NCBI GenBank assembly: GCA_013368375.1
Contig: JAACJP010000004.1
Location: 558,001-622,000 of the forward strand
DNA: 64,000 nt
Direction: 5' to 3'
DNA from: Tricholomella constricta
Taxonomy: Eukaryota; Basidiomycota; Agaricomycetes; Agaricales; Lyophyllaceae
Under the pieces are notes generated by a model. The model was not told the origin of the DNA. It searched no databases and saw only the letters and a list, made by a program, of their open reading frames with translations. Positions 1 to 13,502 of this stretch are shown piece after piece. The stretch's first letter is position 1. Each line of letters starts with the position of its first letter. The translations under genes were made by a program, and so were the position numbers.

Positions 1-178
1 AGAGTCACAAATCCGGACAGGCTCTCAATGTAGGCGTTTATTACATCCATACATCGTGTTTGTCCTGATTTTTACTTGTAGGATATCCTCATCCGGTGCC
101 TTGTGATCCCTTCCAGTGCAAGCTCCATCCGCTGATCGTTTAATTACATCAGATGCCGTTATTCAAGAATCATCCTCC

Positions 179-1097
179 ATGAACAACGCACAACCTACAT
201 CTGAAACCGTTTTGCCTCCCATCGTCGAAGTTGAAGTTGAAGCTGAAGCTGAAGCAAAGCGTGAGCTAAAACAACTTTTGGCTTAGCGGTCATTTCAAAC
301 TTTTTTCCAGCAGTTCCTGCCCCAACGCCCCGCCCTGCACCTCAACACCTCACTCCTGAGGTAGTGAGGACAAGTCAGCATAGTATTCGGTGCGTTCAAT
401 CAAATAGCAAATCAACTTAGTTTGCTTACGAGCACTAGATCCTCACACTCGAAAGAATCTACGAAGTCATCTGCAGGCAGTACCGCCTCTGCAGAGAGCC
501 GTCGAAGCAAGCACAAAGATAAGGAGATACCGGAATTCTTGATCGTTTTACTGGACGATAGAATAGACCAAGACACTCGTACGTGGCATGGGTAAGCTCC
601 AGAACGCATACATCCGCATTGCCTTTCCGAGCTGATCTTCGTGCAGGCTTGAAAGGGAGGTCTCTAGAACATCTTCCCGGACGACTCCCAGTCGAGTCTC
701 CCTCTGGGATGGACCCCTAGCCCGAGACAACGGCATAACCTACTCAACCCCTGCTACAAGGTTCTCGGCCCAGAAGGGTGAAGACTCCTCTGAAGAGGAG
801 TGGGAAAACTCCCCTGTTATCCCCACGCTCCCCGATCCTTACCGCATGACGCGCTCTCTCTCCGAGCGAAGTTATCGCCCAGTCATACCAGGGGCCGCGC
901 ATCACAGAACTGGTGCAGGGACTCCATCGCCCATGGTGCCCATGGTGGCTCTTTCAGACATCACTCGCCCTTCCGTCTACCCATATCCACCATCACCGTA
1001 TGTGCCAGCTTATACATCGCCATACCAGTCGCCCATCATACCAGGTCTACGGCCTCTCTCCCGAAGCACATATCCGCCACTAGGCTTCCACCCTTAG
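179..1097 (+). CDS. Hypothetical Ser/Pro-rich protein, four exons
   Basis: I do not recognise this protein. Exons 179-260, 311-389, 439-591 and 647-1097 join to 255 codons with GT-AG introns of 49-55 nt. The N-terminus has an acidic Val-Glu/Ala-Glu repeat (about residues 17-26) and then a Pro-rich stretch. The middle is Ser/Arg/Lys-rich and includes a short ordered-looking segment EIPEFLIVLLDDR. After an acidic EEE patch, the C-terminal third is rich in Pro, Tyr and Ser. I see no signal peptide or membrane segment, so it looks largely disordered. The start ATG at 179 is the first in frame; an upstream exon outside the window cannot be excluded. Support is the codon sum and continuous frames across three introns, not homology. 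Confidence 0.55.
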
Positions 1098-1619
1098 GTC
1101 TTTTTTCACATTACTTTGGTTCGCGGCTATCCTTGTCCTTGCAGCCATCAGCTTCCTTAGTTGAGGTAGCATCTCCACCCACCACCTCTTCCCAGAGAAC
1201 ATCATATCTCGCAATTATAATGACCAATCTCCACCTTACTCACGCACTCATCATGGATTACAATCATAGATACCGACTGGTAGCATTATTTAACGTTTAT
1301 TCGCTTGAGCCTCTCAGGACACGTAGGCTGTATCGAATACTGTAGTACTTATCTCGTTCTGTTTCTTCGCTCGCTTGTCGTTCTCGTTCTCGTACGTATG
1401 CATGCTCGCGCTTTCGAAATATGTTCTTATATATACTGGAATTTTACATGACGCGTAATGATAATATACACGTACCATCTGCAGCGTACCATAATTGAAT
1501 GGTTGCCTAGATTTCTAGTTGCCACTTAAGTGGTTGATGCAAAGATCTGGATGCATATCCCTAGTGTGCCGGAAGCAAAGTGCTTGCTACATACAGCCCC
1601 CTTCTGCCAAAAAGCAGCT
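1098..1619. other. Intergenic, between two converging genes
   Basis: This is the 3' region shared by the plus-strand unknown gene and the minus-strand LTO1. Open frames here are short and overlap one another. I see only AT-rich 3'-UTR-like sequence around 1420-1500. Confidence 0.5.
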
Positions 1620-2275
1620 TCAAAAGTCGAAGGAGTGTCCTGATACAGCTCTCGGTGCGTTGGCGCCAGCGCCTTTCTCGGTTTTCCACACACTTTTCTC
1701 CGATGTAGGCTTATCTGGTCCCGCGAGTGTCGCGTCGGCAGCCTCATCGCGATCCTGCGACCTATCTGAATACCGGAGGCTCGGGCGCACGCCGAGCGTC
1801 GAGCACAGCACCTTATATCGCGACCGAATCTGCCGGAACAGCTTTGGGAAGTCCGTCTCATCTGTCTCGGAGGGGTTCGATCGTGGAAACTGGGCGATGA
1901 GATCCAGGAGTCGCCGGGTGTGGCTTGTCGCCCGACTGTTTTGGATTGCAACTATGAGGTTTGCGCTGGGAGGAGGCGCAAGGCCGTAGTGATGACACGC
2001 ACTCGTCGCTCCGCCCCTGCTTCTCATATATCGACAGCCACATCTGCGCGAAACCTTCATAGAATCCGAGCTCCTCCCACATCTCGAACCCCTTCGCTCG
2101 GCCTAGCGCACGCCCCTCGATGAGGCCGTGTATTCGACCATGCGCGAAGCCATCATCGTACCCTGTCTCGTAGAACCTGCAGAGCTTGGGTGAATTTCGT
2201 GGAAGTGCAGGTCATAGTCCATGCCAACGTTTGTTCCAGGTCTACTAAGGCCTCGAGGTCGAAATCTGCAGCCAT
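1620..2275 (-). CDS. LTO1: LTO1/ORAOV1-like protein (Yae1-Lto1 complex subunit)
   Basis: Exons 2229-2275, 2003-2176 and 1620-1965 give 188 residues. The joined N-terminal region reads FDLEALVDLEQTFYETGYDD and carries on as a run of Gly every four residues (GFAHGRIHGLIEGRALGRAKG), followed by FEMWEELGFYEG. This is the deca-GX3 pattern that defines the Yae1/Lto1 family. In yeast, Lto1 with Yae1 recruits the cytosolic iron-sulfur assembly machinery to the ribosome-recycling ATPase Rli1/ABCE1. The C-terminal part (LLDLIAQFPRSNPSE) matches the family's second conserved segment. The start chosen is MAADFD at 2275; an in-frame ATG at 2335 would add 20 unconserved residues. Introns are 52 and 37 nt, so the second is very short and its 3' boundary deserves a cDNA check. 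Confidence 0.85.
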
Positions 2276-3164
2276 GGATGGAGAGGATAAGATGAGATGC
2301 GATGACAGTGATGGCGATACAATATTGCCCGCCATATTAGGTCATGATCGGAAAATGCAGGCGACCCAAATCGGTCCGTGTCGACGCGTCGCGTCGCGGC
2401 GGGACGACCGTCATTTGCATTTCAACGAGATCTACTAAATGCAATGAAAACAAAAAATCAAAGATAATGGACCGCGAAGCTCATTGGTCCAAGCGTCGTG
2501 GTTTTCTACTGCTCGGTAATTGGTTTATACGACGAGCCGTTGGAACCTTTACCAATAGTAGCCCTGTGGATTATGCGGCTGCAAGTATTGACATGGTCCG
2601 TTCAAATTACTGCTCTTACGTTGAAAAATGACCAGACCAAAGCCGAGTCATTTCTCACAAGCCCCGTCTTTTCGCGCAGTATCAGGCCCGAGACGCACGG
2701 AGCGCCGTCAGACGTGTTAGCTGTAGAGTGGTCATGAGGAATGCGCAATGCACATTATTGCGCAAACTTGCAAGTCCGAGTCAGCAATATGACCTACCGT
2801 GTTCTCAGAGCCTTTGCAATGGCTTTGAACTTGAAATCTCGACGAGATTCCTGTTGTTGAGGTGATCAAGATAAATCATGCCTACGCTGACCTGCGCTGA
2901 GTTGGCGCTGGGGCTACACACGTCGCACAATGGGCACTTGGGAGTTGTCAGCGGGTAAGAAGCCTGTCGTGTGGTCGTTTGTAAATGATAGATATGAAAA
3001 CGAGATGGAGAACACTCTGTCAGATAAGGAAGAGCCCAGTGGTACGCGGTATCCATGTTCTTTTTGTATTGAATGGCAGTGCGACTTTCAACTTCAAAAT
3101 AAATAATAGGGCGGTCATGAAGCACAAGATAGGCAGTGGTCTAACACCAGTCTTCTGAGCAAAG
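2276..3164. other. Intergenic, no gene seen
   Basis: This region lies upstream of LTO1 and downstream of the Spherulin-4-like gene. Open frames of 60-106 codons occur on both strands but overlap, lack recognisable motifs and cannot be spliced into anything convincing. Part of it should be the LTO1 promoter. Confidence 0.45.
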
Positions 3165-4856
3165 TCAACGAGGATCCGGCGAAGGTGCGTTGTACGGTGG
3201 TGGATCGACTGAGTATCTTCGATCACTAGTACTGGTTCCCGTGCGCGTCGAGACGACTGTAGACGGTGCAGCGACAAAAAGTGTCCCTTCTTTCGACCGT
3301 TCCTTCCCTGTTCTTCTGCCGGAAGAGCTCGAGGAAGGTGGGTATTGGCTGGTCGACGCGCTCGTGAGCGGCTCAGCGTCTGAGGCTACGTGTCGGACGT
3401 GAGTGTAGGGTTTTTCAAAGGGGCCTTGAATGAGGGTGGGGGATTGTCTGGAAAGGAATGGATCGAGAAGTGCTTCGCCTGTGCATTATGTGGCATAAGG
3501 TGCCGAACAGATATCGGAGATCAGTAAGGGACGTACGCGTGCGAGACTGTTTGCGCCTCCATAAAATAAATAGCGTAACGATAAGAACTACAATCACCGC
3601 GCCCAGAACGCCACCGGCAATGGCACCCACGGAGGACGACTTCCGTGGCACTGCACCATCTGTGATGCTGGGCGGTGATGCCTGTGATGTTGTTTTGGTG
3701 GGAGCGCTGCCTCCGGAGGTTGGACTTCCCGAGCCAGAGGAATCGGGAGAATTTGAGGACGTCTGACCTTGACACGTTAGATTGTGCTGTTGAGTGAAAA
3801 AAGAGAACTCACCTGAGCATGTAGATATCTGGAGGTTAGAGTAGAGAACAACAGAACGATAAGAATGGAAACAGCAACGCACCCCGCCAATCGCAGCAAC
3901 GCCTTCGACAAATGCTGCCCATTGTTCCGGTACACCCAATGCCTGATCTGAAAGGTCTGTGATATAAACAGCTGCTACTCCAAGGGATGCAAGTTGCGAG
4001 ATAACTGAGGAATAAGAGCCAGCGAGAGGCGCCTCGAACATGACAACAGCTTGCTTCGACGCAGGGGTTGACGACGTGATCACCAAGTCTGCAGTCCTGA
4101 AGCCAGAGTACGCGCTTTCGTATGTGACGACGAGATCCGCTGGAGGGTAGTAATTCGAATTCGGCGCTTCTCCCGGGTCGAGAGCGATCTGTTCAACGAA
4201 ATGTCATAAAGACCGACGTTGCACTTTTTTTCAGAGAAAACAACACACGAAATCGAACCCCTTGTCTTTTGCGTGAGATATGATCGAATTATACTGGCTC
4301 CCAGACGTCGCGCTGGTGCCGTCGAAAAAAATGCCCGAAGGGCGCGAAGAGCTACTCCACGCAGCATAGGTATCGATCTCTGTCAAGATGTTCGAAGACG
4401 ACTTTGATGCTATGCGCGAGCATTATTAGGGTAGTCCTTTGAGAGTAAAGTAAGATAGCTGACTGGTGTCCACGTAACCGAGCACGACGGTGTTGGGATT
4501 GCTGGATGGGCGCAAGCTTGGAATGCATTTGTCGTAGTTTTGGTCAGGCTGCGCTCCAACTGAGCCAGGGCCGTCGTCGGGATTTACAATCACGTAGAAC
4601 GGCGTTTCTGTGTGGGCGGTGATGCTGTTGTACAGAAAGCTAATTCAGATATTCCGTTGAAATGCGAAAGAGAAAAAGTCAACTCACGCAGCAGAGATTG
4701 GAGACCAGCGAAAGCAGTCGGCACCAGGATCACTGTAGAGGGGAACGATCACCTTACGAAAAGATTCAGTTTCCATATGGAAGTCTTCTTAAATGTACTT
4801 ACTCCTAGTGAATAGGTATAATGCACTAAAGTCGCGAGCAACAAAGCGGCCAGCAT
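3165..4856 (-). CDS. Spherulin-4-like cell-surface protein with one transmembrane helix
   Basis: Eight exons (4803-4856, 4688-4752, 4464-4624, 4249-4379, 3883-4188, 3813-3828, 3537-3767, 3165-3478) sum to 426 codons. Residues 1-18 form a hydrophobic signal peptide (MLAALLLATLVHYTYSLG). Next comes a spherulation-specific family 4 domain with its typical blocks: VIVPLYSDPGADCFRW, FYVIVNPDDGPG, an NYDKCIPSLR segment, TVVLGYVDT and GIFFDGTSA, and a later LVVTYESAYS block. A Ser/Gly/Thr linker leads to a single membrane helix (AIAGGVLGAVIVVLIVTLFI), a basic stop-transfer WRRRK-like stretch and a Ser/Pro-rich cytoplasmic tail ending near a PPPYNAP motif. The exon at 3813-3828 is only 16 nt. Secreted Spherulin-4 proteins usually lack the membrane tail, so this is a surface-anchored form. 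Function is unknown; glycan or cell-wall binding is only a guess. Confidence 0.82.
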
Positions 4857-5548
4857 CGAGAACTTCCTAGATCACCGTCACTGGAGGCTGTAAGAAGGTA
4901 CAGGGCATTTTAAAAGCCATTGAAGAAAAGTTGGCTTGTACATTGATCTGATCAGACCAAGGATTCCAGGGTTGGCAGTGATAGCCTCACTGTGCCGCAT
5001 TTGGGCGGTAAAGCCTGTGACTGACAGGGCCGCTGTGATGCAGAGTCTGAAGGGCCCCGTGGGCCTTGATACCGAACTCAAGATCATACTTAGTCTCATA
5101 CGACGGCGAGTATAGATCTTTGTAAAGCCGTTTAACAATAGCCATTCAATCATTACAAGAGTTTTCTTACCAGCTCATCCTTGACCGGGGCGTGATACAT
5201 TTCCTGGGTGCCTGGACTAGAGGTTAATCTGGAGGCGAATTTATGGTCTCGATGTGTGTTCGAATGTGTAAAATCGAGAGGAAACACTTCTTGACGAGCG
5301 CCGAAGCTCGTCAGAGTCATTTGTCATCAACCAGGAACTACAAGCGGAAGGAATAGTATTGTGACTGAAGGCAAACTTCAGGCTGATGTTCGCCGAGCTC
5401 TTCACCCTGGGCGCAGAGAGGAGCACGAATTTAGAGCCGAGAGCTACACCGTGGGCGAAAATCGAATGGAAACAAATTATCAGATTTCTTGGTTTACCAA
5501 CACAGACACTGCAACGAGAGATCGCTGGCATTATGACCAAGTGTCCAA
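4857..5548. other. Intergenic, no convincing gene
   Basis: This lies between the start of the Spherulin-4-like gene and the 3' end of the F-box gene, both on the minus strand. Minus-strand frames of 91 and 103 codons exist (4878-5153, 5241-5552), but I found no splice pattern or motif that makes them believable. Part of the region should be the promoter of the Spherulin-like gene. Confidence 0.4.
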
Positions 5549-6982
5549 TCATACTAATGAAAACATCGATTCACGGAAAAGCTTCGTAGGGGTACTGCAT
5601 CCTCCCTTTTCAATGGTTTCGAGTGCTAATTGGTAGCGCATGTTCATGCGGGACAAGCTGGCATGGTCCAAAAACGAAAATTTTCCCGATTCGAAGGCCC
5701 GTTTCATCCATTGCGCCCGATCGACGTGCCCGTTAAGCAGAACCCAGCACCCTACGAGCCTACACCAATACATATCATCTGGCAGATTATTCACGCAACA
5801 TAAGTATTAGACTTTCCGTGATCAACATGAAGTCAAGGTGAAGCTTACTGGGTAAAGTGCCGTGCTCCAGCGTTGGGCAGAGTTTTCCCCAACGAGTTAA
5901 CATCTCAAATTGCTTATCAATGTCAGAAAACCCGAGTGGAGGCTGCGGTGGCGACTGGTCTTTCGTGATCTTGATTGATATGGAATTTAGAGCATGAAAT
6001 AATTCAAGATATGTCTCTATGGTGTTGAAGGTCTGAAAATGATTATACGAGAATGAGCGTAATTGTGCGAGCAGATTTAAAGATGACTTACAGAAGTCAT
6101 ATGGTTGTGCACCGCACATGGGAGTAGGCAGATATTCAGATCGAGAAGCCTAGAACAATGTGTAGCAAGAGCTTGGATGAGACTGATGATATTCCGGTGT
6201 GGAAGCATGATGGTCAGGTAACTGAGTCGGGCAGTGGTCAGTAGTGATATTTCCTTTGCAGGGTTGTATTGGCTTTGCCAGAATATATCTGCCCCCCTTA
6301 GCGTGGTTGGTAGTGACCACATGGACGGTATCATGGCACTGAATGCACTGAGATGTCGCAGCTTAGGCATGTAGGGTATCGGTGTAATGGGACCTTTCAT
6401 GTGCAGGGGAAGTTGCCTTGGCAGCACATAGAGAATGATGATGTTCGGATGACGGCGGAGGAAGGAGAACAGTTCGCTTGAATAAGGCAGTACGCATCTC
6501 GTCAAATGCTCCAAAGTAACATTCTGCATGAATCCGAGTGGGGGCCCAAAGAAACAGATACCCAAGTGGTTGAGAAGTGTCGTGCAACGAATGGCGGCAG
6601 CTACAAGCTTATAGAAACTCGAGAAAAGTTTGTGGGTTGGGCGAAAGCGGCTAAGGGGCGTCAATGATTGTCAGAATATTGCGAATATTTTGGAGGAGTA
6701 AGGACAAGATATCTACAGGTATAGTTTCCTGACTGCCACAGCAACCTCAGGTCGACGTATTATCGTCTGAAAACATCTGATCGCCTTCGCCGGTGCGCGG
6801 AGAGTGATGCTCCGGTATAGTAATCGTGTTGCGACAGCGTTGATATTCTTCGATGTCAGACAGAGAGATAGAAGGTCAGGTGGTGCTAGAGACCGGAATA
6901 TCTCCATCAGGAGCTCTGGAAGAAAGATCGAGAGGTCCATTATTGAACTAGCTAGGTGCGCGCTGGAGACGGGGAGTGGCAA
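5549..6982 (-). CDS. F-box protein
   Basis: Exons 6717-6982, 6092-6650, 5849-6032 and 5549-5778 give 413 codons, with introns of 66, 59 and 70 nt. An F-box lies near the N-terminus (FLPELLMEIFRSLAPPDLLSLCLTSKN, about residues 19-45, followed by NAVATRLLYRSITL). The rest resembles the degenerate leucine-rich or helical region seen in agaricomycete F-box proteins, with regularly spaced hydrophobic residues and no catalytic motif. Such proteins are substrate receptors of SCF ubiquitin ligases; the substrate is unknown. The start could be Met-1 at 6982 or the MDLSIFLPE methionine 14 codons in. It is one of four F-box genes in the window and shares its upstream region with the divergently transcribed amine oxidase. 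Confidence 0.75.
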
Positions 6983-7615
6983 GAGGTGACAAGTTTGTAT
7001 TTGCTTGGTCGTCCACTTACACCGGTTGGTCGACCTTTATACTTATATATCTCTACTGAGCTCTTTAAATCTGCCGTCCTCCAGTTCAGCCTTAAGGCCT
7101 AATTACTCGCCTCAAGGCCGGACCTCGCGTCCACGCATCCACTCTGGTCGGTCCGTCACCGAGCTGCTCATTGACAGTACGCCTCGTGCCCGTTCCACGC
7201 CCCTTCTTTCTCTGCTTTTCCCGGTACCGGTTGATGCACGCTGATAGAGTTCTCGACCTGCACGTCAAAGGATCCTAATTTCCCACTGTCCCACATTGCA
7301 CAGTCTAGAGAAATCCAAGTGACGTCTTAGGGCCAACACGAGCGACCACCGATCCAAGCTGGAATGCAAATTTCGAACTTCCTCTCTATGACTGCAGTCG
7401 CCTCGTTTTGTCCGCTGCTTCAACAAGAGCAGCGATCGGTGCTAATTTTGACGCCGATTCCACGTGAAGAAGATGATGAGACTCGGGTCACCTGATAAGC
7501 CAAAGGGTGTCAGCTCGAGCTCTGTACTACTATCTGGTGACCCCAAAGCGCCTCCGAGCAGCTATAAGTACGGGCCAGAAATAGACCAAATAGCCTATCT
7601 CCCTCTCAGGCCCAC
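6983..7615. promoter_or_regulatory. Divergent promoter region, F-box gene / amine oxidase
   Basis: The F-box gene starts leftwards at 6982 and the copper amine oxidase starts rightwards at 7616. A TATA-like CTATAAGTA at about 7562-7570 sits roughly 50 bp before the amine oxidase ATG. Open frames in the region are short and have no recognisable content. Confidence 0.45.
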
Positions 7616-10528
7616 ATGTCTCTCGTTTCCGTGCCAGGAACTGCGACCACTGTCCAGGAGATCTCCAAGGATCTTCCCGTCGTATTCAAGCATCCGTTAG
7701 ATCCCTTGACACCAGACGAGGTGCGCCGGACTTTATATGTGCACTCTTGTATGCCCAGGCACACCTCTGTGATTTTAGATCGCCGCGGCTTCTCTCGCAA
7801 TCCGCCACTACATAGCAGAGAAGACCGATGTTAAAGCGATCAAGTTCATCACATTATACCTTTTACCGCCGCCGAAAAAAGTTGTTTTAGCATACTTGGG
7901 CATACCCTTGAGCCCCGGAGCCGAGCCAGAATCACCCACGCCGATAATTCGCCAGGCAGAAACTGATGTATAGGAATCATTCTAATCTATATACTACTTG
8001 AATCTCGATATACTCATCTTCTCTATCATAGTTTCTGGATATCGTCAATGGGTGAGTCCTTAAAATATATCAGACTCTTCCTGTCACGAGACGCCGACGT
8101 TTGGTAGACGCTCGTATAACGCCATCCTCTCGTATCGCGATTCTAAGTGGTCGGTAGATACACTCGAGAAGCTACCCGCCGAAATTCATTCGCAAATATC
8201 TGTCGAGGAATTGATAAGTTGCGAAATGGTAGTGAAAAACAATGCACTGGTTCAGAAGCTGGCCGCGGATGTTGGTCGGTCTTATAAGTGACCCGTCCCA
8301 GCATGTTGTGCGCACTCATCTCATAATACAGGAGTCGCTCCGGATCAGATTTTCTGCGATGGATGGTCTATTGGCTATGATGAACGATTCCCCCAACAAC
8401 GGAGAGTCCAGCAAGCGCTGGTCTATGCGAGGTACTCTGAGCATGATAATTTGTACGCTCATCCCATGGTAAGTACGTCTCTCTAAATCTATTCAATTTA
8501 CTGGCTCATACTTCTCACAGGACTTCATACCCATCGTCGACGCTAATACCAATGAAGTTATTCACATCGGTGATTCGGTAATTTATTCATCCCCAGCGTA
8601 TAAAGCTCACGCAGCCCACAGAATTCCCTCCTAAATATACTAATACTAATTCGAAAGACCCTGTTCTCTCGGTGGAGACGACCTTTCCCCCGCTCACTTC
8701 GGTAGATTCGTTAGCCGCGTCGGGACGCGAGCGTATACCTCCCCCACGTGCGGGGCACAATTTCCTTCCTGACCTCATGGCAGAGGATAACAAGGACTTC
8801 AAACCCCGCGAAGGCATAAAGCCCCTTCACGTCGTTCAGCCCGAGGGCGTCAGCTTCAAGGTCATTGGACACGAACTGGAATGGCAGAACTGGAAGATGC
8901 ATGTCGGTGAGGGCCCTTCTAGGCTTTGCAGTCTCGTTCTTCGCCTGACTTGGTTCATGCTAGCATTCACTCAGAGAGAGGGCATAGCGCTGTCGACTAT
9001 CACTTATAATGATCATGGTGAAGTCAGACCCATTATTTACCGTTTGTCATTGGCAGAGATGGTAGTTCCATATGGCGCACCCGAATATCCACATCCAAGG
9101 AAATTTGCCTTTGACTCGTATGTCACTTGTTGAATGCATGGATTGTGCACTGATCGATCATTCCCTGAAGCGGTGAATATGGCATGGGTACCATGGCCAA
9201 CGAGCTCTCCTTGGGATGCGACTGTCTTGGTCAAATTCACTATCTCGTAAGCTCCAGTTTGTAAGTGGTGTTCTCATGACTGATGGGTGCCGAAGCCTGG
9301 CGCTTTTGTCGCCCACAATGGCAGTGCTATGGTTATCAAGAATGTTATTTGTATTCATGAAGAGGATGACGGTGTCCTGTGGAAACACACTGACTATCGC
9401 CCTGGTGGGCGTTCGCAGACTGTCCGTCGCCGACGGCTGGTCGTCAGTATGGTCTGTACTTTGGCAAATTACGGTTCGTGTTTACCCGCTGCTGCCTCGA
9501 CTTCATCACACCTAAATTCTGACATAATCACAGAGTACATCTGGAACTACTATTTCTACCAAGACGGCAGCATCGAGTTCGAGATCCGCCTCACTGGAAT
9601 TCTCCAGGTGTACGTCGCAGACAAGGACGAGCCCTCGCCGTACGGCGTGCACGTCGCGCCCAACATCAACGCGCAAAATCACCAGCACCTCTTCTCCATC
9701 CGCATCGACCCCATGATCGACGGGCTGCACAATGCCGTCATTGAAACCGACATCATTCCCCTCCCCGATGCGCCCACGGGGTCCGCGCAGAACTTCGCCG
9801 GCAACGCCTTCATCACGCAGGACACGGTCCTCAAGACTGAGACTGCGCGCCCATACGACTACGCGAAGGAACGCCGCTGGAAAATTGTGAACCCCACGCG
9901 GAAGCATTATAGCAGTGGGAAGGACGTGGGGTACGTCATTGGGATGAAGGGCGGGGCGACGCCCATGATGGCGCGCCCGGAGAGCTGGGCCGCGAAGCGC
10001 GCGGCGTTTGTGACGAATGCGCTGTGGGTGTGCCGTGAGGTCGAGGGAGAGAAGGGCGGGAGAATGTGGCCAGCTGGAAAGTATGTTCCGCAGACGAGGG
10101 GCGAGCCGGAGGACTCGGTTGGAAAGTGGGTGCAAGGTAAGCAGAATGTTGAGAATGAGGATATATTGCTGTATTTGACTGTCGGTAAGTGCTGCCTCCA
10201 TGATTTTTCTATGATAGTATGAAAGTTCTGACGTGGGCTCATCAGGTACGACACATATCCCGAGACCTGAGGACTGGCCTGTGTGAGTTCGATATCAGGT
10301 GTTTAAGAGCAGTGCTGATTTGATGCTTCTCCCAGAATGCCTGTGGAGCACCTGAGCGTGACGTTCAAGCCGAACTCTTTCTTCAAGGCCAATCCCAGCA
10401 TTGATGTCCCAGGAACCGCCGATGCACGCAGCGTTCCCGCCTTCCCTAACGGCGCCCCCAATGATAATGCAAACCATGATGCAAATGGGACAGGCGTCGG
10501 TGCTACAAATGGGCAAGGTTGCCATTAA
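7616..10528 (+). CDS. Copper amine oxidase (primary amine oxidase)
   Basis: Thirteen exons (7616-7720, 7779-7967, 8032-8051, 8108-8274, 8332-8468, 8521-8569, 8622-8906, 8964-9117, 9171-9246, 9296-9473, 9534-10184, 10246-10282, 10336-10528) sum to 747 codons. The enzyme oxidises primary amines to aldehydes, releasing ammonia and hydrogen peroxide, with topaquinone and copper as cofactors. The topaquinone precursor Tyr is in ANYEYIWN, about residue 455. The HQH copper-ligand pair follows in QNHQHLFSIRID, and the third His is in GTTHIPRPEDWP. The likely catalytic-base Asp is in AFDSGEYGMGT. The N2/N3 region is represented by LTPDEIAAASLAIRHY and YRDSKWSVDTLEKLP. A C-terminal extension rich in Asn, Gly and Ala follows the last conserved block (VEHLSVTFKPNSFF). 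There is no obvious signal peptide; a peroxisomal or cytosolic role is possible but not shown. Confidence 0.93.
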
Positions 10529-10915
10529 GGAGGTCTTTTTGGCCTATCCACAATGTATCTCAATTGATCCTGTCGTCTGTCACTGTACATTATCTCCGCG
10601 TTTGCAGTTCGTTTCTTCTCCGTTTTATTTACCAACAACCTCAGAATTCAATGTCTGCATATGTGAGAACAGCTGCATGGCTGACTGGACTCCCGGTGGA
10701 ACACATGTCTTGAGCTATCTTTCCGGCCTTATGAACCGCAGTTAACACAGCTGTTACATTTCATTGATCAAAGTAAAAGTACAGAATTCCTTTATCTTCC
10801 TATCCTTTATCTTCCTACTTTTCCATTCACCTCCCCTAGCGGACTCCGAGTCTCGCTCATATCCAAAATGACGAATCTACGCAAATGTCCCACAGGAAAA
10901 ATCAGCTTTACTATT
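10529..10915. other. 3' region between converging genes
   Basis: This separates the stop codons of the amine oxidase (plus) and glucose-6-phosphate isomerase (minus). It contains a nearly direct repeat of CCTTTATCTTCCTA around 10790-10818. No gene is seen. Confidence 0.5.
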
Positions 10916-12975
<2,060 letters not shown>

Positions 12976-13502
12976 GGTGTTGGTGAGATGTGGAGGGTTT
13001 CGGACAGAGCGGTGGAAATTCGATTTCGCGCGCGGAGTTGCCACAGTCACGGTTGAGATCTCATCAGCCGTGGTGATCGTCACTACCGGCTCCTCGGGCC
13101 GGAGCGCGAGCACTCGGATGTAAGTACTGGGCTACACCTCTGTATAGAAGTAGGGATGCATGCAGTCATATTGTTGGCGTGGGCTTCGCATTCTGCACTC
13201 TTGCAGTGCAGAGACTTCCCGTAGCATGGTTGATTATGGACTATCTGCATGCTTTTCGCGATGCAGAAACTATGTATGGCACGTAATTCCATTGCATCGG
13301 TGTCTCCGCTCCTCTTATCATTCCAAGGGATGGAATTCAGGATGCGCCACAACAAAGTATGCCATGAATTGCCTCGCCAAACCACACTTCCTCGATTCTT
13401 GAATTCACTCGCTTGATCTTTCCGCCCATTCATCGTACAGAATTCACACCTACATGATCAGCTCAAAGAAACTTGTTAGATGTCAGTAGCTGGAATATTA
13501 AA
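12976..13502. other. Upstream region of PGI1
   Basis: This includes the PGI1 promoter (transcribed leftwards from 12975) and the 3' flank of the kinase gene. A few short open frames occur on both strands without motifs or usable splice sites. Confidence 0.45.

Noticed and set aside
800..1345. 181-codon plus-strand open frame
   Set aside because: It overlaps the spliced four-exon model in another frame; composition is Ser/His/Arg noise, and it crosses the 3' end of the better model.
9512..10201. 229-codon minus-strand frame
   Set aside because: Antisense shadow of the largest copper amine oxidase exon.
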